A stretch of DNA of 64,000 nt, taken from Blepharisma stoltei. Taxonomy: Eukaryota; Ciliophora; Heterotrichea; Heterotrichida; Blepharismidae. Below the pieces are notes generated by a model. That model had not been told where the DNA came from. It saw nothing but the letters and a program-made list of their open reading frames with translations, and did not search any database. Of this stretch, positions 19,414 through 28,975 are shown piece after piece (positions within the stretch are counted from its first letter, which is position 1; each line of letters opens with the position of its first letter). The translations under genes and the position numbers were made by a program. Location: NCBI GenBank assembly GCA_914767885.1, contig CAJZBQ010000020.1:496001-560000 (forward strand), read 5' to 3'.

Positions 19414-21341
19414 TTAGCCTATTAGATCTTGGAACTGTTTAACCATTTGGTAATAAGCAATCTCCTCCTCTTCAATTTGCTTAAGTTTCCTTTCCATTTG
19501 TTTGAGATCTTCTTGAACAGATCTGCCTTTATCTTCTGCTTTTTTAGCTTTTTGTTTTACTTGAAGAGTGGCCTCTTTGACATTTTCAGCAAATTCATCT
19601 TTTTCAGATTTCTTTTTAGCGTCTTTGAATCCTTTTTGGAATGAGTCAAGCATCTGAACTTCTGAAGAAAGTAAATCTTTATACTCTCGAAGATAAATTT
19701 TCTATTTTTTTCAAAACCTTGTATAATGCTATTGCCTGATTTTTTATATAAATTAAGTTTAAATCATAAAAATAGCTGCTTAATTCAGTTCAATTTAGCA
19801 TAATTTCCAGCAAAGAATTATAGCTCGTAAAAAACTTTCTATTTTCTTCAACCTTCAAGTTAATCTGCTCATAAAGTTCCACAAATCTTCTTTGATACTG
19901 CGTTAACTCTGTCTGTGAGGGCGTATTTTCCAATCTTCTTTGCAAAATCGCGACTTCTTGGTTTTTTTCAGCTAAAATATTGCTAGCTTTTTCGTATTTT
20001 TTTGAAGTCTCTTCATAAGACTTTTCGATTTTTTCAAACCACTCTTTGATTTCTGATTCAATATTAATTTCATTTTTCTTATTCAATTCTTCTATTTCTT
20101 TGCTGCATTTTTCTTTAAGCTACATATTTTTTACGTTTCTTTGTTTTTCTCTCAGCTCATTTCTTCTTTCCACAAGCACTTCAACACTTTTTACAACATC
20201 AACTTGCAAGGCTTCTTTGGATTCTGAAGCGTTTTCTTCAACGTTTTTAATAGAAATTTCCAATTTTTCTTTCAAATTTTTAATTTCAGCTTCCTCCACA
20301 GACAAGTTTTCAAGCTGTTCTTTTATTTCTTTATTCGCCTGCTCCAGAGTTATTTTGGCTTCTTGTTTAGCTTCAATTTGTTTGGTAAGTGTCTGAATAA
20401 GCCTTTCAATTCTCTCTTTTTCAAGTCTTCTCTGTAAAATTTCAGGGTCTTCTTCTTTTTTCGACTCTAAATACTCGTTTCTAGCATTGCTGATATAGCT
20501 CTTTCCCTTGAATAGCCCGATAACGGGATGAAACCAGCCCGTTATCGGGCTATTCAAGGAAAAGTGATATATCTTCATTTTTCACCATTTTAGCAAAGTT
20601 CTGCCCAAAAGTAGCCAATAAAGAGGTTCTTGGCGCTATCTGCTCAGCACCCATTTCTAATAGAGGATTCACTGTCCCTTCTCCTCCTAGCTCAAAAAGT
20701 GCTTCAGATCCAGATACTGTTGAGGATTTATTCGTGGTTTCGCTATAATTTTTTAAGAAGTTTTCATAACTTTTGCTTGCAGTAATATCTCCGAATTCCA
20801 TAAGAGCAGAATAAACACGAACAGGGTCGTTCAATTTTTTCGTTGAAAGGGTCTTAAATTGTCTTTTAGGCGGCTCTGGCTTCTCGCCATCCTCCAATGA
20901 ATCTGCTTGTTTTTGTTCTCCTGCAAATTTATAGTATACCAAAGAAGCTTGTTTTTTAGTCAGACCTGCTTGCTGTTGTTGAGAACTGAGAACTGCTTTA
21001 ACTAGCCACTGAATAACAGGGTAGAGATGAGCATAATCTAAGCCTTGAATTTGATGAGGCTGAATGATGTAAGGAGAGCCCATGTTTTTTAAGGCTTTAA
21101 CAATACTTTCGCTCAGCGCACTGAATAGTCATTACATTTTTTTACCCATGTTAAGTTCATCTGAAAATTCAAAAGAAATATCTTCATTTGCCAGGGTAAT
21201 GCACCATGCCATTCCTCCCAAAATCTAGGTGAAATTTACTTTGTCAAAAGGTGAAATGTTTGAAATTCTTGCTCTGAAATAGCCTGCAGCAAGCAGCATA
21301 TCTGTGATTTGTGCTAGTTCTTCTGAGGGTTGAGACGACAT
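19414..21341 (-). CDS. CCDC93: CCDC93 (Commander complex coiled-coil protein)
   Basis: Component of the CCC/Commander endosomal recycling complex. ATG at 21341. The N-terminal CCDC93 domain shows '[19 protein letters not shown]', '[11 protein letters not shown]' and '[19 protein letters not shown]'; the long coiled coil includes '[20 protein letters not shown]', a close match to the family. Four introns: 21225-21239, 21121-21135, 20120-20134 (15 nt) and 19702-19717 (16 nt). One 76-bp palindromic IES (20494-20569) must be removed; total 596 aa (human about 631). A 26-residue in-frame stretch near 19740-19810 has no counterpart I recall and has weak inverted ends, but removing it breaks the frame. 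Confidence 0.9.
20494..20571. mobile_element. IES, 76-bp near-perfect palindrome
   Basis: TA at 20494-20495 and 20570-20571. The interior folds into a hairpin: CTTGAATAGCCCGATAACGG pairs with CCGTTATCGGGCTATTCAAG, with a loop of about 8 nt. Of the possible TA pairs only the 76-bp spacing restores the CCDC93 frame ('[14 protein letters not shown]'). Confidence 0.85.
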
Positions 21342-21400
21342 TTATAGGAATTAATTAAAATTATTGTGATTTTTGGGAGAACTGTTATCAGTCATTTTCA

Positions 21401-22498
21401 TTATACAAAATTATTATTCAATTCTTCTTGCTGTCGAATTCTGGATTTCCTTCCTTGTGAGGCATATCTCCTTGTTGAATTTTCAACAATGTCCATGGAT
21501 TTCTTGACAGGGTTCGTTTCAAGCAGTTTTGCGTATTCTTTTCTTCTTCTGTCTCTACTGCTTACTCCCCCCCTCCGTGAGTGAACAAAACCGTTAGAAA
21601 AATCGCTATATTTTTTGCCCAAAAACCCACCCTCCCTCCGTGAGTGAACAAAAATTTTTTTTAATACAAAAATTTTTTATGGAAAAAAATTTTGATATAT
21701 AAATGATAATTAAAATAATGAAATCTAGAGCTAATTCTGTTTAATTTTAAACGAATTGCTATTTAAAACATAAATTTTATAAATTAAATGAATATTTGCT
21801 TTCCAACTTTTGCGAATTAGGATTTTTTTTAAATTTCGAAAAACAATTTTTTTATAAAAAATTTATATATAAATTTTTTTAAAAAAAAAAAATTACCCCC
21901 CTCCGTGAGTGAACAAAATTTTTTTGTTCACTCACGGAGGGGGGGGAGTTAGCACTTTTCATTCAGCAGTTCCTATTGATGGTCCAAGCCCTCCAAGAGT
22001 TATATACTCCTGACGAATATTTTTATATTCGCTAAATGTATAAGGACTAAATTTGTTGCTTGAAAGTTTAATCGAATCAAAAGATTTGTTGACTTTATAA
22101 GAGCCCAGAGGAGACATATTGATGCGTTCAGTTACCTTTGTTTTTTTAGTTTTGCATTTCCTTAAAATACTAAAAAAGGCTTCTTGATCTTGATAAGATT
22201 CTTTTACTTTTATAGGGATTGGACTTATATTTCTTACTCGAGCCTGCTTTTTTGAGCTTGATATTATCTGTGGAAGAGTTGTGAAAATCTTATTTTTTGT
22301 CTTATGCTCGATAACTGGCAGCTTTTGAGAACCATTTGGAGACTGTGGCAGAGAAGGTGATGGGGGTTCTAAGCTCGGAGAAACTTTTAGTTTATTGATA
22401 CTCTTACTAGCTGCGTAGTTAGTTTTGAGATCAAGCAGTCCGTTTTTGTTCATTAAACTCACTTTTTCTTTGAATCTTGAATGAAAATCATTCATCAT
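21401..22498 (-). CDS. Basic protein of unknown function, one IES (236 aa)
   Basis: ATG at 22498 ('MMNDFHSRFKEK'), TAA at 21403-21401. A CCGTGAG-family IES (21562-21951) interrupts the 3' third; removing it and reading TGA as Trp joins 'IGTAEWKV' to 'LSSRDRRRKEYAKL' in frame. The product is basic, Ser/Pro/Lys-rich, probably mostly disordered, with a helical C-terminus. No domain recognised. It is followed on the same strand by CCDC93. Confidence 0.65.
21562..21951. mobile_element. IES, CCGTGAG MITE, 387 bp
   Basis: TTA at 21562-21564 and 21949-21951; ends ACTCCCCCCCTCCGTGAGTG and inverted CACTCACGGAGGGGGGGAGT. This copy uses the GTGAGTGAAC variant throughout, unlike the GTGAGCGAAC copies at 9-10 kb, so at least two subfamilies exist. 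Confidence 0.9.
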
Positions 22499-22540
22499 TT
22501 TTACTGGAATAGTTATTTAATTAAATTAATGCAAATTATC

Positions 22541-24182
22541 TTAATAATTGTTTTCTTCTCCTTCGTCTGAACTTTTATCAAGACTATCCATTTTTTCTCT
22601 TGTGACTGCTCTAGATGGAAAAGTTTTTTCGTATAATAAAGTTAAAACGCGCTCCTGAGATAAGATCATTTCTATGATTCTTTCTCTGTCTTGTGGGGAT
22701 AATAAGATTTCCTTCTCTCTACTTTCTGGCCGACTTCTCGTTATCTGTGCTTTTATTTCGTCTACACATTGTCGAAGGATTTGCTCGAGCTCAGTTTTGC
22801 CTTGCAGCTCTCTTGCATAGGCAGTTCTGACTGTTTTTAAGTTTTTTCTTTCGGCTTCTAGCATGCGTTTAAGTCTGTTTATTATTGATTCATATCTTCC
22901 GTTTTTATCATCGTCTATGCTTCCAGATGAAGGAAACCTTCCGTTTACTGTTTTTGCAGATTGATCTAAGGAAGGGCTATATCCTGATCGGTCTCTTGAT
23001 AAAGACATATTAAATTCTTTATACTTACTCCCCCCCTCCGTGAGTGAACAAAACCATTAGAAAAAAATCCCTATTTTTTGCCCAAAAAAGCCACCCTCCG
23101 TGAGTGAACAAAAATTTTTTAATAGAAAAAAATTGTGGTATATAAGTGATAATTAGTAAAATGAAATCTAGAGCTAATTTTGTTTAATTTCAAACAAATT
23201 GCTTTTAAAACATAAATTTTATAAATTAAATTAATATATTTGCTTTCCAATTTTTGCGAATTAGGTTTTTTTTTAATTTCGAAAAAAAAAAATTTTATAA
23301 AATTTATATATAAATTTTTTAAAAAAAAAAAATTAACCCCCTCCGTGAGTGAACAAATTTTTTTGTTCACTCACAGAGGGGGGAGTTAGAAATTTCTTCC
23401 ATAAGTTGCGCATTTTCTCTTTTTATGCTCACAATCTCTTTTAAAAGCACTTCTCTTCCAGTTTGTTGATTTCTGAATTCCAGCTTAATTTGTGAGTTTT
23501 CTTTTTGTAACATTTCATTTTTAGATTCAATTAAATCCATAGAGGCTTTCATAAGTTCTAGCTCTCGCGTTAACTGTGACTCTTTTTCTGCATAATTTCC
23601 TACCCCTTCAAGCTTTTTCTTTTTTTCTTCATCCAAATCTTTATTAACCTCTTTCATTCTTGTCTCAAACTGTCTTTTAATATCTTTCTCTTGCTCCTGC
23701 AAAATTTGGCTTGTTTTCTTCTGTATATTTGAAATGTTTTCCCCAATGACTTCATGGAGCTTATTGATTTTGTCTAAATTCCTATTAAACTGATGCTCAA
23801 TCGGCTGTTCTGCATAATTTGACCTTGCCCTCAACTCAGCCTCATACTCTGCCAAACTTTTTCTATACTCTTTTTCTCTTTTCATATATCGATCTTCTCG
23901 AGCTTGCATGTCTCTTTCCATTTGCCTGCATTTTTCTCTCTCATTTTCAATCTGTCTCTTCAGGTCGCTTATTTTATTCTCTAAATCTGCCGCCTTGCTG
24001 TTAACTTCGCGAAAATCTCGCTTCCGTTTAATAGAATTTGAAGTTGTGGGGCGCGATTCTTTGGACTGGTCCAAGAATTTTGTTTTTGTTTTTTTGGCTT
24101 CTCTGAGCTGAGGGGTGCTTTCTAGGAGTCTTTGCTGGATTTCTTGAAGCCTTTTAAGAGCAACTGATTCGAAGTCTGACAT
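22541..24182 (-). CDS. Coiled-coil protein, one IES (426 aa)
   Basis: ATG at 24182 ('MSDFESVALKRLQEIQQ'). A long E/K/R-rich coiled coil (residues ~60-265) is cut by an IES at 23025-23388; excision joins 'LMEEIS' to 'KYKEFNMSLSRDR' in frame. The C-terminal part has a second helical block 'RLKRMLEAERKNLKTVRTAY' and 'PQDRERIIEMILSQERVL'. The architecture resembles centriole/basal-body coiled-coil proteins, but no specific family was recognised. Confidence 0.7.
23025..23388. mobile_element. IES, CCGTGAG MITE, 361 bp
   Basis: TTA at 23025-23027 and 23386-23388; GTGAGTGAAC subfamily, slightly eroded (CTCACAGAGG at the right end). Excision restores the coiled-coil frame. Confidence 0.9.
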
Positions 24183-24419
24183 TTATATGAACTTTAAAGA
24201 AGTCAGGCAGTTTTATGTTAAATAAGGTAATAGAATAGAAAAATTGTAAGGAAATATTTCATTAAATGCAAAAATTCTTGCATAAAAAAAATAATTGCAA
24301 GGAGAAATTTTTAGTATATTTTATAAGTGAATATGTTAAAATTTGTTATAGTCTAGTTTAACAGTAGTCATTGGTTTTATAAATATATTATGCCATTTGA
24401 ATAGATAATATTCAATAAT

Positions 24420-24752
24420 ATGGGCTGTTGTGCGTCAGTGGATTTGAAAGCAGACCGCGAGGGAGAAGAGTATAAAGGATATGATGGAAAAGCTCAGGCT
24501 AAAGGTTCTAGCCAAAAAGTTATAGCCCAAAAAGCACCTTATGCGAAGGAACTGGAAGCGAAAAAGACTTATTATTATTGTGACTGCGGAAGGTCCAAAA
24601 ATCAACCATTCTGTGATGGAAGCCACACTGGAACTCCTTTTACCCCACTTGCTTTTACAGTGCAAGAAAGCAAGACTTATTATATTTGTGGCTGCAAGCA
24701 AACCTCCCATGCTCCTTATTGTGATGGAACTCACAAGAAGATCGATTGGTAG
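24420..24752 (+). CDS. Two-motif CDGSH iron-sulfur protein (CISD3-like), 110 aa
   Basis: Two CDGSH-type 2Fe-2S sites: 'CDCGRSKNQPFCDGSH' and 'CGCKQTSHAPYCDGTH', each with the three Cys and one His that bind the cluster (the second has Thr for Ser). Paired motifs without a membrane anchor are typical of CISD3/MiNT. The N-terminus is 'MGCCASVDL', a pattern for N-myristoylation at Gly2 and palmitoylation at Cys3/4, which is unlike a mitochondrial presequence; this suggests membrane attachment elsewhere. No intron or IES. It lies about 240 bp from the divergent coiled-coil gene. Confidence 0.9.
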   Translation: MGCCASVDLKADREGEEYKGYDGKAQAKGSSQKVIAQKAPYAKELEAKKTYYYCDCGRSKNQPFCDGSHTGTPFTPLAFTVQESKTYYICGCKQTSHAPYCDGTHKKIDW

Positions 24753-24877
24753 TTTAAATTACCTAAATTATAGTCAATTAAGATTTATTTATTTAAATAA
24801 TAAACTGCCATCGTGTCTTACTAAATATAAAAATGGTAACTAACTACTTTACTTATTTTATTATGAAATTTAATAAA

Positions 24878-27800
24878 TTAAGTCCCTTTAGAAAATTCTT
24901 CATTTTTCTTGTAAAGAAATTGAGCCAGATATTCTACTGGATCTTCTGGCAACTTTTTGCATATTTCAAAGAGCCCTTCTGTAACGTGTTGAATAACGTG
25001 CTCCATTAAATAATATCTAAGCGGCTGAGACCTTGCTTCTAGAAGTTCTTTTTCTCTTGCTTTCATTTGTTCCACAAATAGCAAAGCTTCTACATCCGGC
25101 TTATTCGCCTTTTCTACGTTTGGCATTGACTTTGAAGCTTCAGGGTCGCTTAACAAGTTAGCAGATGGCTGAAAGAAATTTTTTTCTGGCTCCTCTTCAG
25201 TTTCAGCTAAAGAAATATTAGTGACTTTTCTGTTTTTATCAATGTAATTTTTTATGTGGTCAAAAGCTGCATTTTCTTCCATTATGCAGTCTATTTCTAG
25301 ATTTTCGCTTTTATGCTGTGTGAAAAAATCTTGGACTGTTACATTTCCTTTATCATTATTATTAGCTTCTCTATATGCTGCAAGTCTTCGTTTCATTCCT
25401 TCATCAGTAAAATGGGTCCCTGCTGTAGCTGTTTCTGGCAGTTGCTTGACTCTTTGTATTAGCACATCATTCGCTCCTTTTAGAACAATGATACTTTGAG
25501 GATAAATTTTCATATTCAGTTCAGTGCCTTGCAAAAACAATCTTTTTGCGTCATCGTATTTCCTCGGCCACCCATCAAGCAGAAATCCTCGGTTTCTACA
25601 CAGATTTGACTGTAATTTCCATTTAAAAACTTCTACAAGGAGATCATCAGGGATTCTTGGGTTAAATTTGCTATAATCTAATTCTTGATTTTTCTTTTTT
25701 TTGGCTTCAGCCTCTTCAATCATATGTTTTTTTAAATCAGCTAATTTATTTCTAACAATTTCCCCAAGCTCAGATTGTGAGCTTAATATTTCTTGTACAA
25801 GAAGTCCTACGTTTATATAAGGAATATTATAAAACTCTGCAATTTTTTTCCCATGATGGGATTTTCCAGATGCTGGAGGACCAGTTATGAAAATTTTCAA
25901 AGCACTTAATCCTCGATATTCATTGAATTCTTCATTTAGTAGCAGCATATTTTCAGGGATTCCTTCTAGGCAATGCCAAGAAAAAGGTAACGGAAAACCT
26001 TGATCATTGAAGCCTAATGTTGCAGAAGGTTTCATTCATAAATCAATTGCAAGTGGCTCTCCCCACTCTTCGAATGCAGCTTCTCTATAATCAATAGTCT
26101 CAATTTTACCATTGCCTATGCCCTTAGCTATGGCTTCTATTATATGCTTTTGCGAACGGTTTTTAGTTTTATCAATAGCCAAAATATAAAGATTTATCGG
26201 GACTTTCTCAACCAAATGCTTTACAGATCTTGCCAAATCCACTAATTCTCTGTAAGCGAATAAACCATTGAAATAAAATATATAGAGGCTGCCTTTGAGT
26301 AGCGCTCTAAGCGCCCGAGACTTCCCGACGAAGTCTGGGCGGTGGTTTGACCAGCTGATGTTGGTCAAACCAACATCCAAAATGACAAATTCTTCTCATA
26401 CAGAAGGTTTGTCAAATTGGATGCTGGTTTGACCAACATCAGCTGGTCAAACCACCGCCCAGACTTCGTCGGGAAGTCTCGGGCGCTTAGAGCGCTACTC
26501 AAAGGCAGCCTCTATATATATTTCGGGTAAAACCCACCCTCCATGAGTCAACAAAATTTTTTTAATATAATAATTTTTATGAAAAATTTTTGATATATAC
26601 GTGATAAGTGATAATTATTATAATGAAATCTCTAGTTAATTCTGTTTAATTTACAAATAGCATTTTAAAATATAAATTTTGTAACTAAATTAATTTTTAC
26701 TTCTCATTTTTACGAAATGGATTATTTAAATTTTTATATAAAAAAAGTTTAAATTTTTTTAAAAAAAATAACCCTCTGTGAGAGAACAAATTACTAGTCC
26801 CTCACAGGGAGTAAGTGTATTGTTGGGACAAGGTTATCACCTGGAGGCATATACGGAATAGCATCAGGCTCTCCAAGTCAGGCTGAAAGGAAGTGCTCAG
26901 CCAAAACTCCTTCGCCTTGCCCATATATTATCCCTGAGCATATTACATAAGCCCTGATGTTTTCTTTATCATTCATTGCAAGCACAAAATTTTCTAGCCT
27001 TTTCCAGCTTTCATATCTTGGGTATGCTTTTCTCATCTGATAATCTGCTTCTTCAAATGGCAGAATTTTGTATTTCTTTTTTGGTTCTGGCTCAAGTTCC
27101 TTATTTTTCATGTTATTTTTTTCTTCATTTTCTTTGGCCTCTTCTTCTTTACCTTCTTCCCCTTCTTCTTTCTTTTCATCTTCATTTTCTTCAATGATTC
27201 CTTCATCAGATTGGTTTTCTTTTGTAATATCAGGCGTTAAAACTCTTCGGCTTTCCTCGATGTTTATGCTTTGTTCCTCTTCAGTTATAGGAATTTCAAT
27301 TTTTTTAGGTGGAGTGTCTCCCCATACAGTGACGCTAGAGATGAGGACGACCGTTTTATTGGTATTGAAAGTTGAGCCTTTCAAGCTTTTTAGTTTGTCT
27401 TCAACTTCTTCTAGATCTGCTGTAAAAAGATCATAGATTATAACATCGCATTCTAAAAGATTTCTTAAAAAAGTTTTCGGCTTATTTCTCTAATTGGAAA
27501 ATACATTCAGAACTTTTGATACACCTGGAGGACAAGGGTCTTGGTTTTTGGGGTCTTGGGTACCATAGAAGACATTAGGGTTCTTTTCAATGATATCGTC
27601 GTTTCTGAGCTCTTCGATAAGAGTACAGCTCTCGGACCAGTATTGATCGTCATCATTGAAAATGGAAACATTCTAATAGACTTCGTGTCTTGCACATCTT
27701 AGACCAGATTTACTATTTAGAGAAATATTTAGGATATAAATAAAATCATTTTTTAAATAATTATGAAATAATTCTAGTAATTGGAATTATTCGGACACAT

Positions 27801-28842
27801 ATTTTGTAACTAAAATAGCTCTTCTCTCACCCTGCTTGAAAAGTGAGAATTTCTCTGTAATTGGCTTTGCCCAAAAATGGTGAATTAATAGTGATTAGTC
27901 ATATTGGGTGTCAAGTTAAACCATTTTGGCAAGCAAATGTGCCAATTTTTAAGTATTTTTATTATAAATATTAATTTTTAATTTAAGATATCCTTTTAGA
28001 CTGACACAGATAAGTATCTTACCTATTTTTTACCTGCTTTCTATAGATTAGGTTTAATATTATTTTTTAATTTGCTAATCAAATATATGCTATGTAAAAT
28101 AAACAAATAGTACATTTATTAAAAATTGGAATCTTAAGTGTAGGTAATTACTCAATATTCAACAAATAATATATATTGCAGATTGTTTCCACATTACACC
28201 GCTGATACGCATAATTTAAATAAGCCATTTTTGAAATCCACTAAAGTCAATATTTGCTGAACAATAATGCATATTAAAAAAACCTTTTTCTAATAATTAA
28301 GCACACTGAACTTAATAAAATTTACTTGATTAAACCTAAATTCTATAGAAACAGGTAAAAGTAGGTAAGATACTTATCTGTGTCAGTCTAAAAGGATATC
28401 TCAAATTAAAAATTAATATTTATAATAAAGACACTTAAAAATTGGCGCATTTGCTTGTCAAAATGGTTTTAGCTTGCCAATCAATATGACTAATCACTAT
28501 TAATTAGCCATTTTGAGCAAAGCTGATTACAGAGAAATTCTTACTTAATCAGCAGGGTGAGAGAAGAGCTATTTAGCTACAAAATATGTGTTTGATTTAT
28601 TTTCAGAATATCATTCCAATTATTAGAATTATTTTTATATAATTATTTAAACAATTATATAAGACCAAATTAAGCTAATCAGTAATATTTTATTCATGTG
28701 AATATTTCTCTAAATCCGATCTAAGATGTGCAAGAAACGAAGTCTATTACAATGGTTACATTTGCAATGATGACGATCAATACTGGTACAGAGCTATATA
28801 GCCCAAATGTGAGTTGATATTGTTAATGAAGAAGGTCGCCAT
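24878..28842 (-). CDS. AK7: Adenylate kinase 7 with epimerase-like N-terminus and Dpy-30 tail, two IESs
   Basis: Axonemal adenylate kinase (2 ADP = ATP + AMP). ATG at 28842 ('MATFFINNINSHLGY'), then a 1173-bp IES, then an NAD-epimerase-like region ('LLECDVIIYDLF', 'VVLISSVTVWGDTPP', 'AYVICSGIIYGQGEGVL'). An acidic insert precedes a second IES (26279-26813). The kinase domain has P-loop 'GPPASGKS', 'NVGLLVQEI', 'GFLLDGWPRKYDDA', and the C-terminus is a Dpy-30 helix pair 'YLMEHVIQHVTEGLFEICKK'. One 15-nt intron (27490-27504); TGA=Trp at 26036-26038. Frames close exactly: 748 codons (747 aa; human AK7 ~723). Divergent from the DHHC gene with 133 bp between starts. Confidence 0.93.
26279..26813. 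mobile_element. IES, 533 bp, palindrome fused to an eroded CCGTGAG MITE
   Basis: TA at 26279-26280 and 26812-26813. The left 237 bp (26281-26517) is a family-B palindrome (TATAGAGGCTGCCTTTGAGT and its inverse); the rest (26518-26811) is an eroded CCGTGAG MITE lacking its left terminus. Only the outermost TA gives the length (533) that keeps AK7 in frame. Confidence 0.85.
27624..28798. mobile_element. IES, 1173 bp, long terminal inverted repeats
   Basis: Boundaries TA at 27624-27625 and 28797-28798. Arms of roughly 430-470 bp (27625 to about 28050 and about 28330 to 28796) are inverted copies, e.g. TGATGACGATCAATACTGG in both, with about 280 bp of AT-rich unique spacer. Excision joins AK7 'SHLGY' to 'TLIEELRNDD' in frame. 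Short open stretches in the arms are conserved between arms only because they are repeats; no transposase was seen. Confidence 0.85.
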
Positions 28843-28975
28843 TATATTTTATTTTTAAAAGTCTATTTGGAAATATATTAAAATTGGATGTAAAATTAAT
28901 TATTCAAAACAAAAATATTTTGAAAACTGAAATGCAAGTTTATAGGTAGTTTTTAAAAAAATATTTTATTTTATT

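Noticed and set aside
19735-19815. Possible IES in CCDC93 with weak inverted ends (ATGCTAAATTG / CAATAGCAT)
   Set aside because: TA-to-TA removal would be 77 or 79 bp and breaks the frame, which is continuous without removal given the 16-nt intron at 19702-19717.
26255-26272. A 16-nt GT...AG stretch (GTTTATTCGCTTACAG) in AK7
   Set aside because: Splicing it would shift the frame; the unspliced reading is consistent with the 533-bp IES excision.
28720-28810. A coding-like stretch 'ARNEVYYNGYICNDDDQYW'
   Set aside because: It lies in the long inverted arm of the AK7 IES and is matched, with a stop, in the other arm. The pattern is explained by the repeat, not by a protein.
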